Positions 20,788-30,334 are shown, counted from the stretch's first letter. The stretch: DNA of 64,000 bases from Rhodocyclaceae bacterium (GCA_030824115.1 JAVBYI010000012.1:33280-97279), one strand, 5' to 3'. Made by a program: numbers and translations. The notes: a model not told the origin generated them from the letters alone.

Positions 20788-21546
20788 ATGGCTAAGCTCA
20801 TACTCAGCATGGACAACCTGGTGCTCAAGGAAATTCCCTTGAACAAGGAGCGCACCACGCTCGGTCGCAAGGCCTCGAACGATATCCAGATCGACAATCT
20901 GGCGATTTCGGGCGAGCATGCGGTGATCGTGACCATCCTCAACGACTCGTTCCTTGAGGATTTGAACAGTACCAACGGTACCTGCGTCAATGGCCAGCAG
21001 ATCAAGAAACATTTTCTGCAAAACAATGACGTGATCGAGCTGGGCAAATATCGGCTCAAGTATGTCAATGAGGCACCGGCCCAGGCTTCGCAGGCTGATT
21101 TTGAGAAAACCATGGTGTTGCGCCCGGACATGATGCGCAAGGCAGCCGAGCATGCCGGCGGCAAGTCTGCCGAGGCCGTTGAGGCAGGGCACGCGCCAAT
21201 GATGCCGGCGGTCGATCTGGCCCCCCCCATTGGTGCGGCTGTGCCAAAGCCCGCGCCAGTACCTGAGGCAGCACCGGTCATCCCGCTTGGCGCAATTCAG
21301 GTACTCAATGGCAGCAACGCCGGCAAGACGCTGGAACTGGTCAAGTCGCTGACCACTCTGGGCAAGCCGGGTGTGCAGGTGGCGGTGATTGCCCGTCGTC
21401 CGCATGGTTATTTCCTGACCCATGTCGAAGGTGCGAAGTTTCCCTCCGTCAATGGTGAGGCCATCGATACCCAGGCGCATGAACTGAAAGATCATGATGT
21501 CATCGAGTTGGCCGGGGTCAAGATGGAGTTCTTCTTCAAGCTCTGA
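20788..21546 (+). CDS. FHA-domain protein with a second degenerate FHA-like half
   Basis: The 252-residue protein has an N-terminal FHA phosphothreonine-binding domain with TTLGRKASNDIQID, SGEHAVI and LNSTNGTCVNG. It has a Pro/Ala-rich linker (about 135-170). The C-terminal half resembles an FHA fold (GKTLELVKSLTTLGKPGVQ ... VNGEAI) but lacks the GR and SxxH residues. It is the probable phospho-dependent adaptor for the adjacent kinase and phosphatase. It sits between them and the adenylate cyclase, with an 11-bp gap to the latter. Confidence 0.9.
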   Translation: MAKLILSMDNLVLKEIPLNKERTTLGRKASNDIQIDNLAISGEHAVIVTILNDSFLEDLNSTNGTCVNGQQIKKHFLQNNDVIELGKYRLKYVNEAPAQASQADFEKTMVLRPDMMRKAAEHAGGKSAEAVEAGHAPMMPAVDLAPPIGAAVPKPAPVPEAAPVIPLGAIQVLNGSNAGKTLELVKSLTTLGKPGVQVAVIARRPHGYFLTHVEGAKFPSVNGEAIDTQAHELKDHDVIELAGVKMEFFFKL

Positions 21547-21557
21547 GTACCCAGGCC

Positions 21558-23771
21558 GTGAAGCGCCATCTCGCTCGCTATCTCCTCGGTTCAATCCTGT
21601 TGCTGGTGATGCTCGGCCATTCGGCCGGGTTTTATCGCATCGGACTGGTCGAACGCTTTGACGCAATCTTCTACGACGTCAAATTGCGATTGACCATGCC
21701 GCGCGATGTCGATCAACGGATTGTGGTGGTCGACATCGACGAGAAATCGCTGGCTGAGCAGGGACGTTGGCCCTGGGGGCGTGACCGCATGGCCCGCCTG
21801 ATGGACAAGTTGTTTGATAGCTATGGGGTTCAACTGGTCGGCTTCGACGTGGTGTTTGCCGAGCCGGATGTCAGTTCCGGCATCAAGTCGCTGGAACAGA
21901 TTGCCCGTAGTGATTTGCGTGGCAATGCCGCCTTCCAGTCGGCGCTGCGTGAAATGCGTCCACGCCTCGACTACGATGCCCGATTTGCGGCTTCGCTGAA
22001 GAATCGCAAGGTCATTCTTGGTTATTACCTTTCCAATAACGAGAATGGGCAATCCAGTGGCGTCCTGCCAGCGCCGACATTTGGTGGAGAAGTGCTGGCC
22101 GGCAAGCCGCTGGCAGTGACCCGCTGGCAGACGCATGGTGGCAACCTGCCGATCCTGCAGTCTGCCGCCGCCGGCGCGGGCCACTTCAATCCGCTAGTGG
22201 ATTTTGATGGTATTTCCCGCCGCGTGCCCTTGCTGGCGGAATATCAGGGCGCTTACTATGATTCACTTGCCCTGGCCGTTGTGCGCGCCCTGCATGGCTT
22301 CCCCCCCGTGTTGCCGGGTTTTGCCGATGCCGATAACACCTATCTCGAATGGCTCGAGCTGCCCACCGCAAAGGGCAGCTTGCAACTGCCGGTCGATGAA
22401 AACATTGCGGCCTTGATTCCTTACCGTGGTCCGCAAGGCAGCTTCCTCTATCTGCCAGCGACGGATGTGCTGAATGACCGTGTACCGCAGGAAAGCCTGC
22501 GTGGGCGCATTGTCCTGATCGGTACCACGGCGCCCGGCCTGATGGATCTACGGGCCACCCCCGTCTCAGCGGCTTATCCGGGGGTCGAGGTGCATGCCAA
22601 TCTCATCGCGGGCATGCTGGATGGTGCCCTTAAGCACAAGCCGGATTATCTGCTGGCGGCCGATGTCGTGCAGGTTTTCGTGGCAGGCGCCCTGATGGTA
22701 TTCCTACTGCCGCTGCTGTCACCCCTTAAAGCCACACTGACGGGTACCTTCATCCTGTTGGTGCTGTTCAGTATCAATCTGTCGCTCTGGCAGGCGGGCA
22801 ATCTGGTGCTGCCGTTTGCTGGTGCCGGCCTGCTGGTGGTGCTGTTGTATGCCGTGAATATGTCCTGGGGCTATTTTGTCGAGTCGAAGACCAAACGTCA
22901 GTTCACCGAATTGTTCGGCCAGTATGTGCCGCCCGAACTAGTCGATGAAATGGCGAAGAATCCCGAGGGTTACAGCATGTCCGGCCGTAAGGCGGAGCTG
23001 ACCGTTTTGTTTTCCGATGTACGCGGGTTTACGACGATATCCGAGGGCTTGCAGCCGGATGAACTGGCTGCCCTGATGAACGAATACCTCGGGGCGATGA
23101 CGGCGGTGGTGCGTGATCATCGCGGCACGCTCGATAAATACATCGGTGATGCGATCATGGCGTTCTGGGGTGCGCCAATGGCCGATCCTGAGCATGCCCA
23201 GCATGCGGTTGTGACGGCACTGGAAATGCAGGTGGCCCTGAAAGCGCTCAATCAGCGCCTGATGGCGAAGGGCTGGCCCGAATTGAAAATTGGTGTGGGT
23301 GTCAACACGGGGCCGATGACCGTGGGCGACATGGGCTCGCCGGTACGCAAGGCCTATACCGTGATGGGCGATGCAGTCAACCTCGGGTCGCGTCTTGAAA
23401 GCATCACCAAACAGTATGGTGTCGGCATCATCGTCGGCGAAGGAACGCGTGATGTGCTGGGCAACCGCTTTGTGCTGCGCGAACTGGATCGGGTACGCGT
23501 CAAGGGCAAGGCGGAACCGGTGGGCATTTACGAGCCGCTGGGCCTGGATGGTCAAGTTGACACGGCTATACTCGAAAAGCTCAAGCTCTGGAATCAGGCC
23601 CTGCAGGCTTATCGTAGCCAGGAGTGGGATCGTGCCGACATGCTGCTCCTGAACCTGATTCGCCAGGAGCCACATTATCTCTATGAACTTTACGTCAAGC
23701 GCGTTAGTTATTACCGCGAGAATCTGCCCCCGGCGGGTTGGGATGGCGTGACCACCTTCGAGACGAAATAA
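21558..23771 (+). CDS. CHASE2-domain class III adenylate cyclase
   Basis: Membrane cyclase of 737 residues from a GTG start. Order: N-terminal helix, CHASE2 sensor (about 35-365), three membrane helices (about 370-445), then a class III cyclase domain from about 470. Metal aspartates are in FSDVRGFT (near 487) and DKYIGDAIMAF. The lysine of DKYIGD and the aspartate of VMGDAVNLGSRLE favour ATP over GTP, so cAMP is the inferred product. An exact repeat copy encodes VLPAPTF at residues 169-175, in the sensor domain. Its stop overlaps the start of the phosphodiesterase gene. Confidence 0.92.
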   Translation: MKRHLARYLLGSILLLVMLGHSAGFYRIGLVERFDAIFYDVKLRLTMPRDVDQRIVVVDIDEKSLAEQGRWPWGRDRMARLMDKLFDSYGVQLVGFDVVFAEPDVSSGIKSLEQIARSDLRGNAAFQSALREMRPRLDYDARFAASLKNRKVILGYYLSNNENGQSSGVLPAPTFGGEVLAGKPLAVTRWQTHGGNLPILQSAAAGAGHFNPLVDFDGISRRVPLLAEYQGAYYDSLALAVVRALHGFPPVLPGFADADNTYLEWLELPTAKGSLQLPVDENIAALIPYRGPQGSFLYLPATDVLNDRVPQESLRGRIVLIGTTAPGLMDLRATPVSAAYPGVEVHANLIAGMLDGALKHKPDYLLAADVVQVFVAGALMVFLLPLLSPLKATLTGTFILLVLFSINLSLWQAGNLVLPFAGAGLLVVLLYAVNMSWGYFVESKTKRQFTELFGQYVPPELVDEMAKNPEGYSMSGRKAELTVLFSDVRGFTTISEGLQPDELAALMNEYLGAMTAVVRDHRGTLDKYIGDAIMAFWGAPMADPEHAQHAVVTALEMQVALKALNQRLMAKGWPELKIGVGVNTGPMTVGDMGSPVRKAYTVMGDAVNLGSRLESITKQYGVGIIVGEGTRDVLGNRFVLRELDRVRVKGKAEPVGIYEPLGLDGQVDTAILEKLKLWNQALQAYRSQEWDRADMLLLNLIRQEPHYLYELYVKRVSYYRENLPPAGWDGVTTFETK
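22061..22082 (+). repeat. 22-bp dispersed repeat, copy 4 (in adenylate cyclase gene)
   Basis: Exact match to the consensus with W = A, in the CHASE2 coding region. Confidence 0.9.
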
Positions 23772-24538
23772 TGAAAATACGGGTTCTCGGCTGTAGCGGC
23801 GGTATTGGTGGTCGGCATTTGCGAACCACCTCGTTGCTGATCGATAACGACATCCTGATCGATTGCGGTACAGGCGTGGCGGATCTGTCGATTGCTGAAC
23901 TGGCGCAGGTCGACCATGTGTTCCTGACCCATACGCACATGGATCATATCGCCTGCCTGCCTTTGATGATCGATACGGTTGGGGATATGCGTAATCGCCC
24001 GTTGATGGTGCATGCGACCGCAGCAATTGAGGAGATGCTGCGTGCGCATGTGTTCAACTGGGCGATCTGGCCAGATTTTTCGGAAATCCCGACACCTGCC
24101 GAACCCTGGTTGCGATTTGTGCCCCTCCGCGAGGGAGATGTGGTTGATTTGCAGGGACGGAAAATTCGTCCGCTGCCCGCCAATCACACGGTACCGGCGG
24201 TTGGTTATCAGTGTGATTCGGGCAAGGCCAGTCTGGTCTTCTCCGGCGATACCGGCCCCTGTGCTGCTCTGTGGGAGGCGGTTAATCGTATTGATAACCT
24301 GAAAACCCTGATTATCGAGACTGCCTTTTCCAACCGCGAACGCAAACTTGCCGAGGCATCTCTGCACCTGTGCCCCAGCATGCTGTTCGAGGAACTGGCC
24401 TACCTGCAGTCCCGGCCGGATATTTTCATCACCCATCTCAAGCCGGGCCAAATCGAACTGACGATGGAGGAAATCGAAGACAGCATCGGCGAGTTCAGGC
24501 CCCGCATGTTGCAAAACAATCAGGTCTTCGAATTATGA
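23771..24538 (+). CDS. Metallo-beta-lactamase-fold cyclic-nucleotide phosphodiesterase (class II-like)
   Basis: The 255-residue protein has the metal-binding motif THTHMDH near residues 54-59, LPANHTVPAVGY, and FSGDTGP, as in class II (CpdP/yeast Pde1-type) phosphodiesterases. It starts at the ATG sharing a base with the cyclase TAA, and ends in an ATGA overlap with the CNB-rhodanese gene. Being between a cAMP-making and a cAMP-binding protein, it probably degrades cAMP. Other MBL hydrolase roles remain possible. Confidence 0.8.
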   Translation: MKIRVLGCSGGIGGRHLRTTSLLIDNDILIDCGTGVADLSIAELAQVDHVFLTHTHMDHIACLPLMIDTVGDMRNRPLMVHATAAIEEMLRAHVFNWAIWPDFSEIPTPAEPWLRFVPLREGDVVDLQGRKIRPLPANHTVPAVGYQCDSGKASLVFSGDTGPCAALWEAVNRIDNLKTLIIETAFSNRERKLAEASLHLCPSMLFEELAYLQSRPDIFITHLKPGQIELTMEEIEDSIGEFRPRMLQNNQVFEL

Positions 24539-25620
24539 GTACGCCGGCTATGTCCACGGTGGCTCCAGAATCCTTGCGGCATCTTTCGCCTATGGGTAAT
24601 CTGGGTGCGGATGCCTTGGCCCAAGTCGCTTCGGTGGCACACAACGAACGACTGAATCGTGGGCTGCACGATATGCCCTACCCCTGGCCCCATCAAGTGG
24701 TTTATCTATTGCACGGCGAGATCAAGCTGGGATACGCTCATGGCATGAGCAAGGTCCTTGTCGGTGGCTTTGGCGGAGCACTGGCTCCCCTGGCATCGGC
24801 CGGGATGGAACCCAAGCACATTCGTGCCATCACAAATACCGAGCTGCTCTGCTTTGATGAAAATGCGCTCGATATTCTGGTCACATGGGATCAATTGGTT
24901 CCCGTTCGTCAGCACCGCCAGGATGTGCAGCCATCCACCCCAGCGACCGACTGGCGCAACATGTCCGGGCTTTTTGATGCACAGCGCCTGACGTTCGGTA
25001 CCTTCTCAAGCTTACCGCCGGCCCATATTGAAAGCCTGCTGGCCTCCTTTGATCGTCAACTCGTGAAGGCGGGTGATGTGATCGTGCGCCAGAATGAACC
25101 GGGCGATTTCTACTACGTGATTGAACGCGGTCGTGCACAGGTGACACGCGATGTGGCGGGTGCGTCGATTGAGTTGGCTGAGATCAAGGCAGGGGATGCT
25201 TTTGGCGAAGAGGCGCTGATTGCCGAGACCAGCCGCAATGCCACCGTGACGATGAAAACCGATGGCGTGTTGCTGCGCCTCAATAGTGCCGATTTCATCC
25301 GGTTGTTGCGCGAGCCCTTGCTGCACTATGTTGACCTGAATCAGGCCAAAGAGCATGTGGCCAACGGGGCAATTTGGCTGGATGTGCGTTTTCCGGCGGA
25401 GTATCGGCATGATGGCTTGCCGGGAGCCATAAATATTCCCCTGAATGAACTGCGCGATGCGTTGGCGGCCCTGCCCAGGGACAAGGAGTACATCGCCTAC
25501 TGCCAGACCGGCAGACGCAGCTCAGCGGCCGCTTTTCTGTTGTCGCAGCGCGGATTCAAGGCCAGGCTTCTGGCGGGTGGTTTGAAATCGAAGGGTTGTG
25601 TGGGGAGTCTGGCAGCATGA
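24535..25620 (+). CDS. Cyclic-nucleotide-binding domain fused to rhodanese domain
   Basis: The 361-residue protein has an N-terminal beta-rich region that may be a second, degenerate cyclic-nucleotide fold (about 30-135). A CNB domain follows (about 165-270; NEPGDFYYVIERG, GDAFGEEALIAETSRNATV), then a rhodanese domain (about 275-355) with active Cys323 in YCQTGRRSSAAA. It probably reads cAMP and couples it to sulfur or persulfide chemistry, or uses the rhodanese fold as a protein-interaction module. It overlaps both neighbours, so it is part of the coupled signalling operon. Confidence 0.87.
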   Translation: MSTPAMSTVAPESLRHLSPMGNLGADALAQVASVAHNERLNRGLHDMPYPWPHQVVYLLHGEIKLGYAHGMSKVLVGGFGGALAPLASAGMEPKHIRAITNTELLCFDENALDILVTWDQLVPVRQHRQDVQPSTPATDWRNMSGLFDAQRLTFGTFSSLPPAHIESLLASFDRQLVKAGDVIVRQNEPGDFYYVIERGRAQVTRDVAGASIELAEIKAGDAFGEEALIAETSRNATVTMKTDGVLLRLNSADFIRLLREPLLHYVDLNQAKEHVANGAIWLDVRFPAEYRHDGLPGAINIPLNELRDALAALPRDKEYIAYCQTGRRSSAAAFLLSQRGFKARLLAGGLKSKGCVGSLAA

Positions 25621-28034
25621 GCGCGATACTGGAACCAACTGCATCAGGACAAGCGGGTCGGGAAGGTGCCAATTCGGGCGAACTGGGTGCCCGCCTGACA
25701 TTCTTCAAGAATCTTCAGGCGGTTACCAACAAGATTCACGCGACCTCGAACATTGACGAGATCATGCTCGAACTGTCACAGGATATTTGTGATCTGTTCA
25801 ATGCGGATCGGTTGACAATCTATTCGGTCAGCGAGGACAGGACATCGATTGTTTCCAAGGTCAAGACCGGGCTTAACTCGTTCAAGGATCTCAAGCTGCC
25901 GATTGCCGACCAGAGTATTGCGGGCAATGTGGCCCTGTCGCGCAAGATTGTCAATATTCGCGATGTCTATGACGAGGCTGAACTCAAGGTCATCAACCCG
26001 AACCTGCGTTTCCTGCAGGAAGTCGACAAGCGCACGGGCTACCGCACCAAGCAAATGCTGGTTGGCCCCGTTACCGAGTTGCAGACCGGTGAATTGCTGG
26101 GTGTCGTTCAACTTATCAATAACAAGGCGGGCGTGCCCTTTGCGATTGTGTCCGAGGAGGGCATCAAAGGCTTGTGCGAAACCCTTGCCATTGCCTTTGC
26201 CCAGCGGAATAAGCCCGCCCAGACGATCAAGACCAAGTACGATCATCTGGTGCTCGATGCGGTGGTTTCCGCGCAGGAAATGGATATCGCCAGCAAGTCG
26301 GCGCGCCGAAAAAATATTGATGTCGAAGAAGCGTTGATCACCGAATTTCAGGTCAAGGTGCCCGCCATCGGTGCTGCCCTGGCCAAGTTCTTCGGCGTGC
26401 CTTACGAGCCTTACAAGAGCGATCGCATCAAGCCGATCGATTTGATGAAGAACCTGCGGCGCGAGTATGTCGAGCAGAATCAGTGGTTGCCGATCGATGA
26501 CACCAAGGATGGCATTCTGGTGCTGTGCATGGACCCTGAACAGGTCAAGAGTTCGCGGGTGGTTAACAACGTCTTTGCCAAGAGCAAGATCGTCTATCGT
26601 GTGACGACGATTCGCGAATTCAAACAGACGGTCGACCAGTTCTTCGGCGGTGGCGCCTTTTCCGACAATACCGATGTCGGTGACCTGCTTTCGGCGATGG
26701 ATGAGGGCGAGAGCGAGGGCGACTCCGGCGGTGATGATGTTTCCGCCGCCGCCGACAACGAACTCGTCAAACTGGTCAACAAGATCATCATCGATGCTTT
26801 CCAGCAAGGGGTTTCGGATATCCACATCGAACCCGGCATGGGCAAGGACAAGGTGATGATCCGCTTCCGCCGCGATGGTTCGTTGCAGAAGTACATCGAG
26901 ATTCCCCATAGCTTCCGTACTGCGCTGGTCGCCCGTCTCAAGATCATGTGTGACCTGGATATTTCCGAGAAACGCAGGCCGCAGGACGGCAAGATCAAGT
27001 TCAAGAAGTACGGCCCACTCGATATTGAGTTGCGGGTGGCGACGATCCCGACCGCAGGCGGTGTTGAGGACGTGGTGATGCGTATTCTGGCGGCAGGCGA
27101 GCCGATTCCGCTCGACAAGCTGGGTCTGTTGCCGCATAACGAGGAACGTCTCAAAGCAGCGGTATCAAAACCCTATGGTCTGTTCTTCGTCTGCGGTCCG
27201 ACTGGTTCGGGTAAGACGACAACGCTGCACTCCGTGCTGAAGTTCCTGAATACACCGGATACCAAGATATGGACTGCGGAAGATCCGGTGGAAATCACCC
27301 AGAAGGGTCTGCGTCAGGTACAGGTCAACAAGAAAGCCGGCCTTGATTTTGCGGTGGTCATGAAAGCCTTCCTGCGGGCTGACCCGGACATCATCATGGT
27401 GGGTGAAATGCGTGATGCCGAGACGACAGGCATCGGCATTGAGGCGTCGCTGACCGGTCACCTGGTGTTCGCCACGTTGCATACCAACAGCGCACCGGAA
27501 TCCATCATTCGTCTGCTCGACATGGGCATGGACCCCTTCAACTTTGCCGATGCGCTGCTCGGCATTTTGGCCCAGCGCCTCGCCAAGCGCCTGTGCGGTA
27601 AATGCAAGGAAGCCTATGTCGCCAGCCCGGAGGAAATGAAACATTTCCTGACGGAATATTGCGAGGAACTGGCCAACACCGAAACCTTCAAGCGTGATGG
27701 CAAGGCGGCCTACGAGGCGGTCTACAAAGAGTGGGCGAAGAAATACGCCAACGAGCAGGGACAGTTCACGCTTTATCGTGCCAAGGAGGCCGGGGAAGAG
27801 GACACCAAGTGCGAGGCCTGCGGCGGTTCAGGTTACAAGGGGCGGATGGGCCTGCATGAGCTGATGATCGGCACCGATCCGGCCAAGAAGCTGATTCAGG
27901 AACACGCACGTGTGGCGCAGTTGGTGGCGCAGGCGCTTGAAGATGGCATGCGTACCCTCAAGCAGGACGGCATGGAGAAAGTGCTGCAGGGTATTACCGA
28001 TATGAAGCAGGTCAGGGCTGTTTGTATCAAGTAG
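25617..28034 (+). CDS. GAF-domain PilB/GspE-type secretion ATPase
   Basis: Hexameric assembly-ATPase family, 805 residues. Order: N-terminal GAF domain (about 30-190), GspE N-terminal-like domain (about 200-345), acidic linker, and T2SS-E ATPase core (about 385-805). Walker A GPTGSGKTT is at about 526, Walker B near ADPDIIMVGEMRD, and the zinc cysteines are CGKC and CEAC. Ordinary PilB lacks a GAF sensor, so this is a ligand-regulated variant. It starts in an overlap with the CNB-rhodanese stop and lies directly upstream of a GAF-HD-GYP gene. It could power a pilus or secretion step; no pilC or pilD is here. Confidence 0.9.
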   Translation: MSAILEPTASGQAGREGANSGELGARLTFFKNLQAVTNKIHATSNIDEIMLELSQDICDLFNADRLTIYSVSEDRTSIVSKVKTGLNSFKDLKLPIADQSIAGNVALSRKIVNIRDVYDEAELKVINPNLRFLQEVDKRTGYRTKQMLVGPVTELQTGELLGVVQLINNKAGVPFAIVSEEGIKGLCETLAIAFAQRNKPAQTIKTKYDHLVLDAVVSAQEMDIASKSARRKNIDVEEALITEFQVKVPAIGAALAKFFGVPYEPYKSDRIKPIDLMKNLRREYVEQNQWLPIDDTKDGILVLCMDPEQVKSSRVVNNVFAKSKIVYRVTTIREFKQTVDQFFGGGAFSDNTDVGDLLSAMDEGESEGDSGGDDVSAAADNELVKLVNKIIIDAFQQGVSDIHIEPGMGKDKVMIRFRRDGSLQKYIEIPHSFRTALVARLKIMCDLDISEKRRPQDGKIKFKKYGPLDIELRVATIPTAGGVEDVVMRILAAGEPIPLDKLGLLPHNEERLKAAVSKPYGLFFVCGPTGSGKTTTLHSVLKFLNTPDTKIWTAEDPVEITQKGLRQVQVNKKAGLDFAVVMKAFLRADPDIIMVGEMRDAETTGIGIEASLTGHLVFATLHTNSAPESIIRLLDMGMDPFNFADALLGILAQRLAKRLCGKCKEAYVASPEEMKHFLTEYCEELANTETFKRDGKAAYEAVYKEWAKKYANEQGQFTLYRAKEAGEEDTKCEACGGSGYKGRMGLHELMIGTDPAKKLIQEHARVAQLVAQALEDGMRTLKQDGMEKVLQGITDMKQVRAVCIK

Positions 28035-28045
28035 CGGAGGTGAGC

Positions 28046-29680
28046 ATGGAATCGAGCGACGACCTGTTCAAGCGCCTGGAGCAACTCAACGAGGTCGGCG
28101 CCGCGCTGTCGAGTGAGCGCGATATCCATCGTCTGCTGGAAAAAATTCTCGTCGCGGCCAAGGACATTACGCATGCCGATGGCGGCACACTCTATCGCAT
28201 CACCGAGGACGGGAAGGCCCTGCGTTTCGAGATCGTGCGTAATGACACGCTGGGTATCGCGCTCGGTGGTTCGTCCGGCAACCCGATCAACTTTCCTGAT
28301 CTGCCGCTCAAGGACGAACAGGGGGCGCCGAACAACGCCATGGTGGCCGCTTATGCCGCCATCAATGACAAGACGGTCAACATCGTGGATGCCTACAGCG
28401 AAGCGGGCTTCGATTTTTCCGGCACGCGCAAGTTCGACGAGCGTACTGGCTATCGCTCGCAGTCTTTCCTGACGGTGCCGATGAAGAATCATGAGAGTGA
28501 AATCATTGGCGTGCTGCAACTGATCAACTCGCTGGATTCGCAAACGCAAGCGGTACAAGCCTTCTCCATATCGGAGCAGCGCTTGGCAGAATCCCTGGCA
28601 TCGCAGGCCGCCATCGCACTGACCAATCGCCAACTCATTTCACAACTGGAAACGCTGTTTGAGTCTTTCATCAACCTCATCAACCTGGCGATTGACGAAA
28701 AGTCGCCCTACACCGGCGGGCATTGCCAGCGCGTGCCGGCGCTGACCATGATGATCGCCGAGGCCGTGAATGCCACGCATGAAGGGCCGCTGTCCGCTTT
28801 CCAGATGACCGATGCGGATCTTTACGAACTGAAGATCGCCGGCCTGCTGCATGATTGTGGCAAGGTGACGACGCCCGTACATGTCGTCGACAAAGCCACC
28901 AAACTGCAGACGATCTTCGACCGCATCGGCCTGGTCGATACGCGCTTCGAGGTACTCAAGCGTGATGTACAGATTGCCACTTTGCGTCGCTTGCTCGACA
29001 TGCGGTCACAAGCCAATCCAGAAGCCGAGTCCGCCTGCTGGGCCGAGTGCTGGAATGAGTTGGGCGTGCTCGATGATGAGCGTGAATTCCTGCGGCGCGC
29101 CAATGTGGGCGGTGAAGCCATGACAACCGAAGACCAGCAGCGCGTGCGTGATATTGGCACCCGGCATACCTGGCGCAATCCGTCCGGCGTGGATGCCGAC
29201 TTTCTCGCTGCGGATGAAATCGAGAACTTGTCGATTCGCGCGGGCACCTTGACGGCCAAAGAGCGCGAAATCATCAACCACCATATTGTGGCCACTATCA
29301 AGATGCTCGAAGCGCTGCCCTGGCCGAAGCATCTCAAGAATGTGGCGGAATACGCCGGCGGCCATCACGAACGCATGGATGGCAAGGGCTACCCGAAAGG
29401 GCTGACGCGCGAGCAGATGTCGTTACCGGCCCGCATGATGGGCATTGCCGACATCTTCGAGGCCCTGACAGCCAAGGATCGCCCCTACAAACCGGGCATG
29501 AAGCTTTCTCAAGCGATTGATATCATGAGAAAGTTTAGTTCTGGCGGACATATCGACCCGGATTTGTTCGAAACTTTTCTGCAGCAGAATGTCTATCGGC
29601 GCTATGCCGAGGAATTTCTGGACCCCAGCCAGATCGATGAGACTGCTTCGCAAAATGTCGGTGCTGGCGGGACGGCATAG
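28046..29680 (+). CDS. GAF-HD-GYP protein, probable c-di-GMP phosphodiesterase
   Basis: The 544-residue cytoplasmic protein has a GAF domain (about 25-205) followed by HD-GYP. It has HCQRVPALT, LLHDCGKVTTP near 268-278 and HHERMDGKGYPKGL near 438-451, with the GYP triad intact. A stretch of about 100 residues separates the HD and HHE parts. A GGAGG site precedes the ATG at 28046. The last codons (NVGAGGTA) are made by a reverse copy of the dispersed repeat, which runs almost to the stop. Hydrolysis of c-di-GMP is inferred from the intact motifs. Confidence 0.92.
   Translation: MESSDDLFKRLEQLNEVGAALSSERDIHRLLEKILVAAKDITHADGGTLYRITEDGKALRFEIVRNDTLGIALGGSSGNPINFPDLPLKDEQGAPNNAMVAAYAAINDKTVNIVDAYSEAGFDFSGTRKFDERTGYRSQSFLTVPMKNHESEIIGVLQLINSLDSQTQAVQAFSISEQRLAESLASQAAIALTNRQLISQLETLFESFINLINLAIDEKSPYTGGHCQRVPALTMMIAEAVNATHEGPLSAFQMTDADLYELKIAGLLHDCGKVTTPVHVVDKATKLQTIFDRIGLVDTRFEVLKRDVQIATLRRLLDMRSQANPEAESACWAECWNELGVLDDEREFLRRANVGGEAMTTEDQQRVRDIGTRHTWRNPSGVDADFLAADEIENLSIRAGTLTAKEREIINHHIVATIKMLEALPWPKHLKNVAEYAGGHHERMDGKGYPKGLTREQMSLPARMMGIADIFEALTAKDRPYKPGMKLSQAIDIMRKFSSGGHIDPDLFETFLQQNVYRRYAEEFLDPSQIDETASQNVGAGGTA
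29653..29674 (-). repeat. 22-bp dispersed repeat, copy 5 (3' end of HD-GYP gene)
   Basis: Two mismatches, reverse orientation. It encodes NVGAGGT just before the stop codon. Confidence 0.85.
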
Positions 29681-29790
29681 TGACGAAAATTGTCATGTTC
29701 TGCCAAGATAGAGATGGGTAGTGAGAAAAATTCCTGAGATGGATCGGCATAGCGCTAGGTTTTACGTGGATTCCATCAATATCGACAGGC

Positions 29791-29806
29791 TGGCACGCGG
29801 GTTGCT
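29791..29806 (+). promoter_or_regulatory. Sigma54 promoter of pilA
   Basis: TGGCACG-N4-TTGCT is a perfect match to the RpoN -24/-12 consensus, 48 bp upstream of the pilA start codon. This implies PilS/PilR-type control, as is known for type IVa pilins. Confidence 0.9.
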
Positions 29807-29853
29807 GTTAGTTTCTCAGCACAACTCAGTGCTTTACTTCAAGGAGAGATTCA

Positions 29854-30264
29854 ATGAAGAACGTTCAACAAGGCTTCACCCTGATCGAACTGATGATCGT
29901 CGTTGCCATTATCGGTATTCTGGCTGCAGTGGCAATCCCGGCCTATCAGGACTACACGATCAAGTCGCAAGCTGCTGGTGCCCTGGCCGAAATCGCTGGC
30001 GGTAAGGTTGGTCTTTCAACTGCCGTGAATGATGGTAAGACCCCATCCACTACTTCGACCGACGATGGCTTCATCGGTGTGCAGGCCTCAACCACTTTTT
30101 GTGACGTGGTGGTTGGCGCTAGCAGTATTACTTGTACCGCCAAAGCAGGTAATGCCGCCAACTTCAACGGCAAGAATATCGTTTTGACCCTGGATGCGGC
30201 GACGGGTGCCTGGACTTGCACGACGACACTGGATGCAAAGTACAAGCCGAAGAACTGCACCTAA
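29854..30264 (+). CDS. pilA: Type IVa major pilin
   Basis: The 136-residue prepilin has a six-residue leader ending QQG, cleavage before Phe in [22 protein letters not shown], and the conserved Glu5 of the mature protein. Three cysteines lie in the C-terminal half; the C-terminal pair ([14 protein letters not shown]) forms the usual D-loop. An AAGGAGAG ribosome-binding site and an upstream sigma54 promoter are present. It is a monocistronic unit closed by a terminator. The pilin supports twitching, adhesion or DNA uptake. Confidence 0.96.
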   Translation: MKNVQQGFTLIELMIVVAIIGILAAVAIPAYQDYTIKSQAAGALAEIAGGKVGLSTAVNDGKTPSTTSTDDGFIGVQASTTFCDVVVGASSITCTAKAGNAANFNGKNIVLTLDAATGAWTCTTTLDAKYKPKNCT

Positions 30265-30283
30265 TTAGTGCGCTAGTCTCATG

Positions 30284-30309
30284 AAAAACCCCGCGAATGC
30301 GGGGTTTTT
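30284..30309. terminator. Bidirectional intrinsic terminator between pilA and PilZ gene
   Basis: Stem AAAAACCCCGC / GCGGGGTTTTT, 11 bp with a 4-nt loop; the ends supply T runs in both directions for the convergent genes. Confidence 0.92.
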
Positions 30310-30334
30310 CTTTGGAGCACTATCAACCTCCCAG

